Positions 34,971-43,097 of a DNA stretch of 64,000 nt are shown here, piece after piece. Location of the stretch: positions 186,001 to 250,000 of the forward strand of contig JADJFV010000033.1 in the NCBI GenBank assembly GCA_016708435.1, read 5' to 3'. This DNA is from Leptospiraceae bacterium. GTDB lineage: Bacteria > Spirochaetota > Leptospiria > Leptospirales > Leptospiraceae. Position numbers and translations under genes: made by a program. Below the pieces are notes generated by a model that was given only the letters and a program-made list of their open reading frames with translations, was not told where the DNA came from and searched no databases. The stretch's first letter is position 1; each line of letters starts with the position of its first letter.

Positions 34971-36002
34971 CTATTTGCTTATTTTTGTTATCATTTCTGA
35001 AACAATTTTGGATGTAAAATCCACGAGTGGTAAAGCACGTGTATAATTCATCCTCTGTGGTCCAATAATTCCTAAAGAGCCAATTCTTTTTTCGCCCATT
35101 CGGTAGCTTGTGGCTACTATCGATACTCCTCTCAAATGTTCGCTGTTTGTTTCTCCGATGAAAGTGGATACTCCATCGGTAGCAATGTATTTTGTAAAAA
35201 ATTCTTTTAGTAATTTCTTATCATCGAGTAAAGAAAAAACTGATTCTAGCATATCCGAATCATCATCTTTAAAGTTAGCGCATAAGTTTTGTAAGCCATC
35301 GACATATAAATCAACGTTATCCGTCATGTCATAAACAAAAGCAGATTGTAATACATCCGCAATTTTGTAAAAATCTTCCGGAGCATCTTTTCTTTGTAAA
35401 AGAAGAGGGAAGAGATTGAAAATTTCATCTAAATCATAGCCTTTGATATGGTCTTGCAGGAAACGAGAGATTTGATACAAAGACTCTTGCGATACATGGT
35501 CTTCGAAAAATAATTTATGATGTAATACAACGCCAGACCGAGTAACAAGTATCATTAAAACTTCAGCGCCATTTACATGAATCAGTTCTAAGTGTTTTAG
35601 AGTATCGAAATTTTTCTTAGGAGCTAAAACAACGCCTGCACTACAAGACAATAGAGAAAGCACTTTGCAGGTTACAGCAAGTATCTGCTCTAACTTGAAT
35701 TCGTTTTTTAAATACTCTTCCTGAATGCGTTGTTTTTCTTTTAAACTGAGCTCATAAAGAGAAATCAAATTGTCTACGTAAATGCGATATCCACGCTCTG
35801 TAGGCACTCGCCCACCCGAATGATGGCGTGAGTTGATATATCCCCCATCTTCTAGGTCACGAAATACATTTCGAACGGTAGCAGGTGATAATCCGATATC
35901 ATGTCTTTCAGAAAGTGTCTTCGAGCCAACAGGTTTATTATCTGAAACAAAGTCGTCAATTAAGACTTTCAATATCATTCTATGTCTTGGTGTCATCTCC
36001 AT
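34971..36002 (-). CDS. hrcA: Heat-inducible repressor HrcA
   Basis: 343 residues. The N-terminal winged helix has LSPATVRNVFRDLEDGGYIN and HHSGGRVPTERGYRIYVD. The C-terminal part ends with GSLGIIGPQRMNYTRALPLV and VDFTSKIVSEMI. HrcA binds CIRCE and is kept active by GroEL in the known systems. It is first in the operon, right behind a perfect CIRCE, so the operon is autoregulated. Confidence 0.97.
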   Translation of the reverse strand: MEMTPRHRMILKVLIDDFVSDNKPVGSKTLSERHDIGLSPATVRNVFRDLEDGGYINSRHHSGGRVPTERGYRIYVDNLISLYELSLKEKQRIQEEYLKNEFKLEQILAVTCKVLSLLSCSAGVVLAPKKNFDTLKHLELIHVNGAEVLMILVTRSGVVLHHKLFFEDHVSQESLYQISRFLQDHIKGYDLDEIFNLFPLLLQRKDAPEDFYKIADVLQSAFVYDMTDNVDLYVDGLQNLCANFKDDDSDMLESVFSLLDDKKLLKEFFTKYIATDGVSTFIGETNSEHLRGVSIVATSYRMGEKRIGSLGIIGPQRMNYTRALPLVDFTSKIVSEMITKISK

Positions 36003-36017
36003 CTCAGTTCTCCTCTT

Positions 36018-36044
36018 TTAGCACTCTGAAGGTTAGAGTGCTAA
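36018..36044 (-). promoter_or_regulatory. CIRCE operator (HrcA binding site)
   Basis: TTAGCACTC, nine bases, GAGTGCTAA: a perfect match to the CIRCE consensus, 16 bases before the hrcA ATG and just downstream of the -10 box. HrcA bound here would block the start of transcription. It is the only CIRCE seen in the window. Confidence 0.97.
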
Positions 36045-36055
36045 TTGCTAGAAAA

Positions 36056-36084
36056 AGTTTACAAAGACCCCCTTTTTACGTCAA
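36056..36084 (-). promoter_or_regulatory. Housekeeping-type promoter of the hrcA operon
   Basis: On the minus strand TTGACG (36084-36079), a 17-base spacer and TAAACT (36061-36056) form a good sigma-70-like promoter. The expected start of transcription falls inside or next to the CIRCE at 36018-36044. No other promoter is evident inside the operon. Confidence 0.8.
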
Positions 36085-36204
36085 GTTTTTTTAGAAAAAA
36101 AGAAAAAGCAGTCGTACCGGGGATTTTCCTTCGATTTATAGGTGGATTTGTATTCTTGTTAAGATGATTGTTTGGATACCCTTAATAGAAAAGTCGAGGT
36201 GATA

Positions 36205-36825
36205 CTAATACTCTAACTTAAATCCCTCGACCCATTGACCATCAATGTTAAGAGGATTTACTTTATAGCTGTGCTTATCGCCTAGCTCGGCAAGAGCGGA
36301 CTTTGTTAGTAAAATTTCTTCTCGTTTTGCGGTGTCTTCCCCGAGCTTACTAGCTGCATTGACTTCTTCGCCGAATATATCAGCATCACCAATGCGTAAG
36401 ATTTTACCGTAACCAATGCCGACGCAGAGTAGGACTTTTTCGTGTTCGGGCTTATCGGTATTATACGCTTTAAGAGTCTTCTGCATTTTGATAGAGCATT
36501 CAAGGGCATCCTGGACTGTGCGGAAAATAAGCATTAGACTGTCGCCTTCTGCTTTGATGAGAAGTCCATTATGCTCATAAATGATTGGGAGCAAAATGCG
36601 CTCTGATTCAAAAATGATTTGAAGGAAATGAATGATTCCAAATTCTTTTGTGTTACGAGAAAAACCAGATAGGTCTGTAAAAATAATTGCCCAGTTTTCT
36701 CCGAAGAGGTTCCAGATTCTTTTATCAATGTCTGCTTTATTTGAACCGGGTTTTACTCTTTCTTCAATTAAGTTTCTAAGTCTTTCTTCTGATCGACTGC
36801 GGATAATATGTCTTATGTCTGCCAT
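36205..36825 (-). CDS. Small soluble class III nucleotide cyclase
   Basis: 206 residues. The cyclase homology domain covers most of the protein: IFTDLSGFSRN with the first metal Asp, LIKAEGDSLMLIF with the substrate Lys and second metal Asp, and IFGEEVNAASKLGE near the end. The position usually held by the transition-state Arg (NxxxR) holds Lys, so activity may be low or altered. No membrane segment or sensor domain is seen. cAMP or cGMP production is inferred; a partner dimer may be required. Confidence 0.72.
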   Translation of the reverse strand: MADIRHIIRSRSEERLRNLIEERVKPGSNKADIDKRIWNLFGENWAIIFTDLSGFSRNTKEFGIIHFLQIIFESERILLPIIYEHNGLLIKAEGDSLMLIFRTVQDALECSIKMQKTLKAYNTDKPEHEKVLLCVGIGYGKILRIGDADIFGEEVNAASKLGEDTAKREEILLTKSALAELGDKHSYKVNPLNIDGQWVEGFKLEY

Positions 36826-36831
36826 AGTTAG

Positions 36832-36899
36832 CGCTCCCTTACGCGGAGGGCACTTAGCAGTGGGCTCGCTACCGCGGGTTTATTTATCTAAATGATGAG
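36832..36899. repeat. Degenerate, shortened copy of repeat family 1 (weak)
   Basis: CGCTCCCTTACGCGGAGGGC resembles the palindromic end of the family at 26621, and CCGCGGGTTTATTTATCTAA with GATGAGTTT resembles its other half. Similarity is by eye and imperfect. Confidence 0.35.
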
Positions 36900-36955
36900 T
36901 TTAATATGGAAATTTTAGCATTCAAATTTTTTATTTATTTTAAGCTTAATTCGTT

Positions 36956-37858
36956 TTATGTAAAACGAGTTTTGTTTTCTAAAATGGTTAGTTGCTTTAA
37001 TAACATCATTTCCATTTCTTCGGGACCTGTTTTCTTGTATATATTAATCAAGTTGTTATACATTCTTTTAAGAATGGTAAGTGTGCTTGCTTTTGAAAAA
37101 TATTCTGGAATATCTTTGTAGCCATTAGCCTCAAGAAAGCGAATACAGGTTTGTTTGTCGATTAATACACCTGCGTTAAATGGATCTACAAACGTTGTAA
37201 AGTCATTTGACTCATAATAGAGCATGAAGTGTAGGGGAAGATTAATTCCATAGAGGGGAAGACCAAGTCTCATTCCAACTAGAATGTAAACAACAGAAAG
37301 AGAAATAGGGATTCCTAATTTGTTTTCTAAAACTTTAGTTACAAAAGAATTGTCTGGCTCATGGTAGTAGATTTGATTTCCATTAAATCCTTCTTCCTGG
37401 TAGAGAACACGGGAGAGTAAATGAACTTTTACATCATCAGTGAGGATAATCTGATTTAGCTGAAAGAGTTCATTTAATCGATAAGCAAGCTTATCTAATG
37501 TTTCTTTAAACTTTTTATATGTTGCGGTTGGATCACCCATTGAGGATAATAAGAATATACCTTGCTCCAAATCGTTGTAGTTATTCGTGTGACCTTTCTC
37601 AGCGATTAGTTTGAGAGAGAAGTTTACTCTTTCTGAATGAATTTCATTTACATAATTGCGACTAGATAGACGAAGAGTTGGATCAGAAAGCTTTTCAACG
37701 ACATCAATTACAGGATTCTGCCAGGGAATTTTTTTGGCTAGCTCTACAATAATATCTGTTTTGTTTTCAGGACGCGCAAACTCTAATTCATAGAAATTTC
37801 TTTCTATATTGGTTCCGCTAAAGTTTAACTCATCGTGTGAGTGGTCGTAGGAAAACAT
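36956..37858 (-). CDS. SirB1-family (transglutaminase-like/TPR) protein
   Basis: 300 residues. The core transglutaminase-like part (about 150-270) has YYHEPDNSFVTKVLENKLGI, GIPISLSVVYILVGMRLGLP and LHFMLYYESNDFTTFVDPFN, the SirB1 pattern. The ends are helical. Members are common in Proteobacteria and spirochaetes; the function is unknown and the catalytic triad is often incomplete. A promoter-like sequence 8 bases before the ATG suggests a very short or absent leader. Confidence 0.78.
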   Translation of the reverse strand: MFSYDHSHDELNFSGTNIERNFYELEFARPENKTDIIVELAKKIPWQNPVIDVVEKLSDPTLRLSSRNYVNEIHSERVNFSLKLIAEKGHTNNYNDLEQGIFLLSSMGDPTATYKKFKETLDKLAYRLNELFQLNQIILTDDVKVHLLSRVLYQEEGFNGNQIYYHEPDNSFVTKVLENKLGIPISLSVVYILVGMRLGLPLYGINLPLHFMLYYESNDFTTFVDPFNAGVLIDKQTCIRFLEANGYKDIPEYFSKASTLTILKRMYNNLINIYKKTGPEEMEMMLLKQLTILENKTRFT

Positions 37859-37865
37859 AATTTAA

Positions 37866-37894
37866 TTTAATCTAGTACAAATATAATACGTCAA
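37866..37894 (-). promoter_or_regulatory. Possible promoter of the SirB1-like gene
   Basis: On the minus strand TTGACG (37894-37889), 17 bases, then ATTAAA (37871-37866). The expected start would be at or next to the ATG at 37858, and no Shine-Dalgarno is present there. The -10 box is poor, so this is tentative. Confidence 0.35.
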
Positions 37895-38033
37895 CCTATT
37901 TGAAAAAAAAGAGTACTTTTTTAAAACAATGTTATCGGGTGATGTAAAACTTTCAGTAAGTATTTTTAGAGGACATAAGAAAAAATTATTGTCTCTTTGT
38001 GTAAATAAGGGGTTGTGTAAAAACAGAGAAAAT

Positions 38034-38144
38034 ATCTCTCACAAAGCACACAGAGGTCACAAAGAGTATTGACACATTCGATAAACTCAGCGCAGGTTTT
38101 ATTGAATCTTTTCTCTGTGTTCTCAGTGCGCTCTGTGAGAAATT
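38034..38144. repeat. CACAGAG-type inverted repeat element (family 3)
   Basis: The left arm (38034-38068) contains CTCTCACAAAGCACACAGAG and the right arm (38108-38144) contains GTGCGCTCTGTGAGAAATT, roughly reverse complements. It occupies much of the 300-base gap between the SirB1-like and ATPase genes; the rest of that gap is AT-rich with nothing recognisable. Confidence 0.65.
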
Positions 38145-38159
38145 CATGCTTTTACATAC

Positions 38160-39293
38160 TCACTTCAACTCTCTTAAGAATTCTTCTACTGGAATACAAA
38201 GAATTTCCCCTTTTTTTAGTCGTTCCTTTCCCCGGTAGAGAAAGATTGTCTCGCACATTGGATAATCTTCCTGGAAGCTTTTTAGTCCACGTAAATCGGC
38301 GTCATTTATCTTTGCTGAGTTTTTTACTTCAATTGCTTTGAATGTATTCTCCCCATACAAAACAAAATCGACTTCCACTCCAGAGCGGGTTCGCCAATAA
38401 GAAAGACTACAATCTTTTTTAGTCGAGTCAATATAGGCTCTTAGATGTTGTGCCACTAATCCTTCGAGTAAAGGACCATACATATCTTGTGGTGAGTCGA
38501 GAGGACCTTTGGGACGAATTTGAGAAAAGACTCCTGCATCGAAAAAATAGAATTTTCTATGGGCTACTAATTCTCTTTTTGCCTTCTTAGAAAATACGGG
38601 AAGTGTAAAAGAGAGAAGTAAATCTTCTAAAACAGAAAGATAGCCTTCCACAGTTTTGCGCTCCACTCCACATTCTCTTGCAATATTAGAAGTATTTAAT
38701 ATACTTCCGTGGGAAAAACTGGCCGCTTCTAAGAATCTAGAAAAACTTCCAATGTTGCGCACAAGTCCTTCTGCAAGAATTTCTTCTTTAATATAGAGTC
38801 CTAGATAGGCTCGTAAAACTTCTTTGGGATCGTCTTTGAAATATACAAGGGGAAGAAGACCTATGTCTAATGCCTTTTCCAGGCTAAATGCATCTCCCAA
38901 TTCCGAAGCTGTAAATGGATGCATTTTAAAATACAAAGCGCGACCGGCGAGTAGGTCTACTCCTGACTGTTTTAATTTTCTGGCACTAGAGCCTGTCAGG
39001 ATAAATTGAATTCCCTTCTTTTCTTCTATCAGGGAATGGATAACTGATAGCACTTCTGGAATTTTTTGAATCTCATCTAAAACAAATATTTTTGTGATAG
39101 GATTTCCATCTACTAGCTCTCTCAGAATTTCTGGTCTACTTTTGTATTGGCGAAATGTTTCTGGGTCTAGGAAATCAAGATATTGTGCAATGGGTAATCT
39201 TTGCCTAAGAAAAGTTGTTTTTCCCGTTCCTCTCGGACCAAGGAGAAAGAAACTTTCTTTAGGAATTGGGAATACTCGAATAAATGGTTCCAT
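38160..39293 (-). CDS. DUF4143-type AAA ATPase
   Basis: 377 residues from the ATG at 39293; GAGG lies 6 bases ahead, whereas the ATG at 39305 lacks a site. The AAA domain has LLGPRGTGKTTFL (Walker A), VLDEIQKIPEVL (Walker B) and ILTGSSARKLKQ. The C-terminal DUF4143 domain has ARECGVERKTVEGYLSVLED, and KFYFFDAGVF, then a restriction-like YWRTRSGVEVDFVLYGE near the end. The family is frequent and mobile in bacteria, with unknown function. A perfect palindrome lies just upstream. Confidence 0.88.
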   Translation of the reverse strand: MEPFIRVFPIPKESFFLLGPRGTGKTTFLRQRLPIAQYLDFLDPETFRQYKSRPEILRELVDGNPITKIFVLDEIQKIPEVLSVIHSLIEEKKGIQFILTGSSARKLKQSGVDLLAGRALYFKMHPFTASELGDAFSLEKALDIGLLPLVYFKDDPKEVLRAYLGLYIKEEILAEGLVRNIGSFSRFLEAASFSHGSILNTSNIARECGVERKTVEGYLSVLEDLLLSFTLPVFSKKAKRELVAHRKFYFFDAGVFSQIRPKGPLDSPQDMYGPLLEGLVAQHLRAYIDSTKKDCSLSYWRTRSGVEVDFVLYGENTFKAIEVKNSAKINDADLRGLKSFQEDYPMCETIFLYRGKERLKKGEILCIPVEEFLRELK

Positions 39294-39317
39294 AATGCGC
39301 CTCATTTCGGAGTTGAT

Positions 39318-39378
39318 ACTTCCATTTTACGTCGCAATATGGAGTTGTCAACTCCATATTGCGACGCAAAATGGAGTT
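39318..39378. repeat. About 60-bp palindrome upstream of the DUF4143 ATPase
   Basis: The core is perfect: CGTCGCAATATGGAGTT (39330-39346), a GTC loop and AACTCCATATTGCGACG (39350-39366). Outside the core another eight to nine pairs continue with a single mismatch at the junction (TTCCATTTT against AAAATGGAG). It sits 25 bases upstream of the ATPase start, in the gap to the transketolase gene. Confidence 0.9.
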
Positions 39379-39398
39379 AGAGAAGAGTGGCTGTGTTT

Positions 39399-40214
39399 TT
39401 AGGTCTTGGCTAGTTCTTCTAGAGCTTGCTTAGCTTGGTCTGCATTCGGAGGAGTTCCATGCCATTCTGCCTTATTTTCCATGAAGGATACACCTTTTCC
39501 TATTATGGTTCTAAATACGATGAGAGTAGGAGAGCCTTTGTGGGTTTGTGCCTTTTCGAAAGAGGAAAGAATCTCCTCCATATTGTGGCCATCTGCTTCA
39601 ATTACATTCCAACCGAAGGTGCGAAACTTTTGTGGTAGTGGCTCGAGGCGCATAACATCTTCCGTGTTCCCGTCAATCTGAATGAAATTTCTGTCCATGA
39701 AGGCGATAAGATTATCCAATTTGTAATGAACTGCTGATTGAGCGGCTTCCCAGGTCATTCCCTCTCCACACTCTCCATCAGAGATGCAAGCATAGATTCG
39801 ATTTGTTTTCTTTTGATGACGAAGACCAAGTGCAATTCCAGTTGCAATCGAAAGCCCTTGACCGAGTGAGCCACTAGATGTTTCCAGTCCATCCATATAA
39901 GTAATGGAAGGATGTCCCTGTAAACGACTCTTTATATTTCTAAATGTAGAAAGTTCGGCTACTGGAAAGTAACCGCTAAGAGCCATTGACGCATAACGCA
40001 CGGCACATACATGTCCATTCGAAAGAATTAGTCTGTCTCTTTCTTCCCAATTTGGATTTTTCGGATCGTGCTTTAGAATTTTAAAATACAAAGCAGAATA
40101 AATATCTGCAAGACCAAGTGGTCCTCCTGGATGACCGGACTTAGCCGCTGTTACCATCTTGATAACTTCTTCTCTGATTTCTCTTGCTTTGTTTTTTAAT
40201 TCCTGGTTGTTCAT
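39399..40214 (-). CDS. Transketolase, N-terminal subunit
   Basis: 271 residues, the thiamine-diphosphate-binding half only: KSGHPGGPLGLADIYSALYF at the start, SSGSLGQGLSIATGIALGLR, and ISDGECGEGMTWEAAQSAVH with the ThDP/metal motif followed by the MDRNFIQIDG segment. Transketolases of this split type need a separate C-terminal (pyrimidine-binding) subunit, usually the next gene; here the next gene is the DUF4143 ATPase, and no such half is seen in the window. It acts in the non-oxidative pentose phosphate pathway. Confidence 0.9.
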   Translation of the reverse strand: MNNQELKNKAREIREEVIKMVTAAKSGHPGGPLGLADIYSALYFKILKHDPKNPNWEERDRLILSNGHVCAVRYASMALSGYFPVAELSTFRNIKSRLQGHPSITYMDGLETSSGSLGQGLSIATGIALGLRHQKKTNRIYACISDGECGEGMTWEAAQSAVHYKLDNLIAFMDRNFIQIDGNTEDVMRLEPLPQKFRTFGWNVIEADGHNMEEILSSFEKAQTHKGSPTLIVFRTIIGKGVSFMENKAEWHGTPPNADQAKQALEELAKT

Positions 40215-40217
40215 GTT

Positions 40218-40613
40218 TTAATTCCTTGTTTCAAAAATAAAAAGTCCAGATATGAATACGATAGTGTAAAGAGGTAGAAATATAAAGTGCAGTTTTTTAT
40301 GAGTTTCTGCTTTTCTTGTAATTCCTGTGTATGCCATGGTAAGCATTAATACCAAACTCACCGCCGCAAAGAATCGGTGAATTAAAATAATTGTAGGTGG
40401 AACAGTTGGAAAAATTCCTGCTGCTTCGATTCCGTTCATTAAATATTTATGGGTTAATAAGAAAATTGCGGTTATTAGATTAATAACCACTCCTGCGATA
40501 TTTATTTTGCGATGAAGTGGGTTGTTTGATTTTCTAAAAAAATACCCAATATAAAAACAAATAACAGATATAGTCATGCCTGTATTGATTAGGTATAAGT
40601 TCATGTATGTCAT
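40218..40613 (-). CDS. DUF420-like membrane protein
   Basis: 131 residues with four membrane helices (ISVICFYIGYFF, INIAGVVINLITAIFLL, HRFFAAVSLVLMLTMAYTG, LHFIFLPLYTIVFISGLFIF). Conserved His residues at the helix ends recall DUF420 proteins, seen near cytochrome oxidase genes, but none is here. It lies 3 bases upstream of the transketolase gene, so the two are likely co-transcribed. Confidence 0.55.
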   Translation of the reverse strand: MTYMNLYLINTGMTISVICFYIGYFFRKSNNPLHRKINIAGVVINLITAIFLLTHKYLMNGIEAAGIFPTVPPTIILIHRFFAAVSLVLMLTMAYTGITRKAETHKKLHFIFLPLYTIVFISGLFIFETRN

Positions 40614-40652
40614 AAAATTATAGTATTAGTGTTTTTCAATTGAAAAAAAGGG

Positions 40653-40854
40653 TTTTGCCACAGAGGCACTGAGACACAGAGAAGTAGTAAGAGAGTAAAT
40701 CGCACAGAACAATGTTTGTTTTCAAAATTTAAGTTTATTGCTAAGTAATTACAAATCAATTTTTTAAATCCGCCTTCTTTACCATTCTCTGTCATGGAAA
40801 TATTAGAATAAAAGTGATACAAATTCTCTAACACTCTGGGTCTCTGTGTCTAAT
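40653..40854. repeat. CACAGAG-type inverted repeat element (family 3)
   Basis: Left arm TTTTGCCACAGAGGCACTGA with GACACAGAGAAG, right arm CTCTGGGTCTCTGTGTCTAA. It fills the gap between the DUF420-like gene and murJ and its right end overlaps the last bases of murJ, so it provides part of that coding end. Confidence 0.7.
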
Positions 40855-42466
40855 TCTTCCTCTTCAACTTTCTAAGTATTTTTCCAAAGATTAAATCAAA
40901 CTCATGAAGTCCTGCCAGTTTTGAAAATACAAAGTAGAGAACAATAGAAGGAATGATTCCAACACAGGCTTTTACTCTAGCAATATTTTCATGGGCAAGA
41001 TTGATTTCTCGTAGAGACAATAGATTTTTTATATCTAAGAATTGCTCTACGAACACAAGCCAGAGAGTGAGTGCTGTAATTGGAATTAGAATTCTAGAAA
41101 GACGTTTTAGAATTTCGTGAATCGGAATATGAATCTCATGTCTTCTCATTTTTAGAAATAGAAAGGTAAACGTGATGTATGCCGCTACTGTAGAAGAAAG
41201 AGCAAGCCCTGCATGTTTTAGAAAATTCATCAAAATCAAATTGAGCCCAATGTTTATACTAAATGAAATCATATTGATTTGTAGCGGTGTCTTTGTGTCC
41301 TTAAATGCATAAAAAGAAGAAGTTAAGATTTTATTCATACTAAAAACAGGAATGGCAACCGAATAAAATTGCAAAGCTTGAATGGTAGATGCTGTAGATT
41401 TACTATCCCATTTGCCACCATAAAATATTGCGTCTACGATTGTTTCTCCCATGAATATAAAACCGAGTGCAGCAGGAATTGTGAGATAAAGCGCAAAACA
41501 AAGAGTATCTGCTAGCTCTGCTGGTATCGAATCTTTGCGATCTTCTTTCAGGCTTGCAAGTAGACCTGGCAAAGTAGTAGTCGCAAGTGCTACTCCTATT
41601 ATTCCTGTTGGTAGTTGGATGAGTCTTTGCGAATAATCGAGACTAACCACAGCTCCAAGCCCCGGGTTTTGGTTTTGGATATAATTTGCTAGAAAAATAT
41701 CTACTAATAGACTAATCTGATAAAACCCACCGCCTACTACAGCGGGAAGCATTAATGTTAATATCTTCTTAATGGCAGGATGTTTCCAATGAAAGTTTAT
41801 TTTAGGCGCCAAATTTAATTTTTTGATGTAGAGAGCTTGAACGACTAATTGGAAGAAACCGCCGCAAACAATTCCAAAAGATAATACCTTTACTCTTTCT
41901 AAGGTATCATCGAAAAAACGAAACACTACAAGGAATACAAATAAATAACTTAGATTTAAAATGATCGGAGATAGAGAGGGAACGAAAAATTTTTGCTTTG
42001 AGTTTGCTATGGCTATGAAGATAGAAGATAAGCTTGCAGTAAAAATCAAAATAAATAAGATCAGGGAAAGTTCGATTACAAGGTTGGAATATTCTTCTGT
42101 TCCTCCTACTAGTAACGGAAGTAGATAAGGTGCGAATAATACAAATATGCCCACAAAGACTAATAGCATAAAACTTAAAAAAGAAAGCATTGCACCGGAC
42201 ATGACTCTTGCTTCTTCCTCACTAATCTTACTTGCATCTGAATAGATTGGCATAAAGGATTGAGATAAAGTTCCTTCTGCTAATAGATTCCGATACATAT
42301 TTGGAAGCCGATAAGCAACAGAAAAAGCGGAAGCGACAAATCCTGTTCCAAAACTCACTGCCATATAATGATCACGGATAAGACCGAGTATCCGAGAGAG
42401 AAATGTATAAAAGGAAAGAGCGAGACTTTTTGCTGCTGAGCTAGTTTGTTTTTTTTCTATTTCCAC
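40850..42466 (-). CDS. murJ: Lipid II flippase MurJ
   Basis: 538 residues, about 14 membrane helices, starting SLALSFYTFLSRILGLIRDH and containing AEGTLSQSFMPIY, the MVF family pattern. It flips lipid II across the inner membrane for peptidoglycan synthesis. The start overlaps the end of the uracil-DNA glycosylase gene by 10 bases. The gene is complete; its last codons come from a repeat arm. Confidence 0.93.
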   Translation of the reverse strand: MEIEKKQTSSAAKSLALSFYTFLSRILGLIRDHYMAVSFGTGFVASAFSVAYRLPNMYRNLLAEGTLSQSFMPIYSDASKISEEEARVMSGAMLSFLSFMLLVFVGIFVLFAPYLLPLLVGGTEEYSNLVIELSLILFILIFTASLSSIFIAIANSKQKFFVPSLSPIILNLSYLFVFLVVFRFFDDTLERVKVLSFGIVCGGFFQLVVQALYIKKLNLAPKINFHWKHPAIKKILTLMLPAVVGGGFYQISLLVDIFLANYIQNQNPGLGAVVSLDYSQRLIQLPTGIIGVALATTTLPGLLASLKEDRKDSIPAELADTLCFALYLTIPAALGFIFMGETIVDAIFYGGKWDSKSTASTIQALQFYSVAIPVFSMNKILTSSFYAFKDTKTPLQINMISFSINIGLNLILMNFLKHAGLALSSTVAAYITFTFLFLKMRRHEIHIPIHEILKRLSRILIPITALTLWLVFVEQFLDIKNLLSLREINLAHENIARVKACVGIIPSIVLYFVFSKLAGLHEFDLIFGKILRKLKRKN

Positions 42467-43071
42467 TTGATTTTAACTTTTGGTTCCCAGTTTAATTTAT
42501 TCATTACTTTTAATAGATCATTCCACACATCCTGTTGGACTTTACTATTTTCTCCGCCATTTCGAATTACATAGCTAGGATGATAGGTTGGCATAACGGG
42601 TATACCGTTGTAATCCGCCCAAACTCCTCGAAGTTTTGTAATTCCATCTTGCGTTTTGAGTAAAAACTTTGTAGATGGATTTCCGAGAGTAACAATTACC
42701 TTTGGTTGGATAATTTCGATTTGCTGCAAAAGGTAAGGACTGCATGCGGCAACTTCTTCTTGATCGGGCGCTCTATCTTTTTCCATCTTTAAGTCTTCCG
42801 TAGGACGACACTTCGCTATATTTGCTATATAGATAGAAGAACGCGAAACGCCCATAGCTTTTTCGATTAGCCTCGTTAATAGCTCTCCTGCTTTTCCGAC
42901 AAAGGGTCGCCCGGTAATATCTTCTTGCCGACCCGGACCTTCGCCAATAAATAAAAGTTCCGCTTCGGGGTTTCCTTCCCCGAAAACTACTTTCGTTCGT
43001 GTTGTGGATAATTTGCATTTTGTGCAAACATCTGCTATTTGTTTGAGTTTCTCTAATTTTTCTGCTTTCAT
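42457..43071 (-). CDS. Uracil-DNA glycosylase, family 4 (Fe-S)
   Basis: 204 residues. Four Cys likely bind the [4Fe-4S] cluster: C16 and C19 (CTKC), C88 and C110. The active-site strings are GEGPGRQEDITGRPFVGKAG and, near the end, MPTYHPSYVIRNGG. Enzymes of this family remove uracil from DNA and start base excision repair. It overlaps murJ by 10 bases and follows PEP carboxylase by 26 bases. Confidence 0.93.
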   Translation of the reverse strand: MKAEKLEKLKQIADVCTKCKLSTTRTKVVFGEGNPEAELLFIGEGPGRQEDITGRPFVGKAGELLTRLIEKAMGVSRSSIYIANIAKCRPTEDLKMEKDRAPDQEEVAACSPYLLQQIEIIQPKVIVTLGNPSTKFLLKTQDGITKLRGVWADYNGIPVMPTYHPSYVIRNGGENSKVQQDVWNDLLKVMNKLNWEPKVKIKWK

Positions 43072-43097
43072 AGTTTATTCTTACTGGATAATAGAGA

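Noticed and set aside
40610..40834. 74-residue minus-strand ORF before the DUF420-like gene
   Set aside because: Its content comes from the CACAGAG-type repeat and it has no ribosome binding site; treated as repeat sequence.
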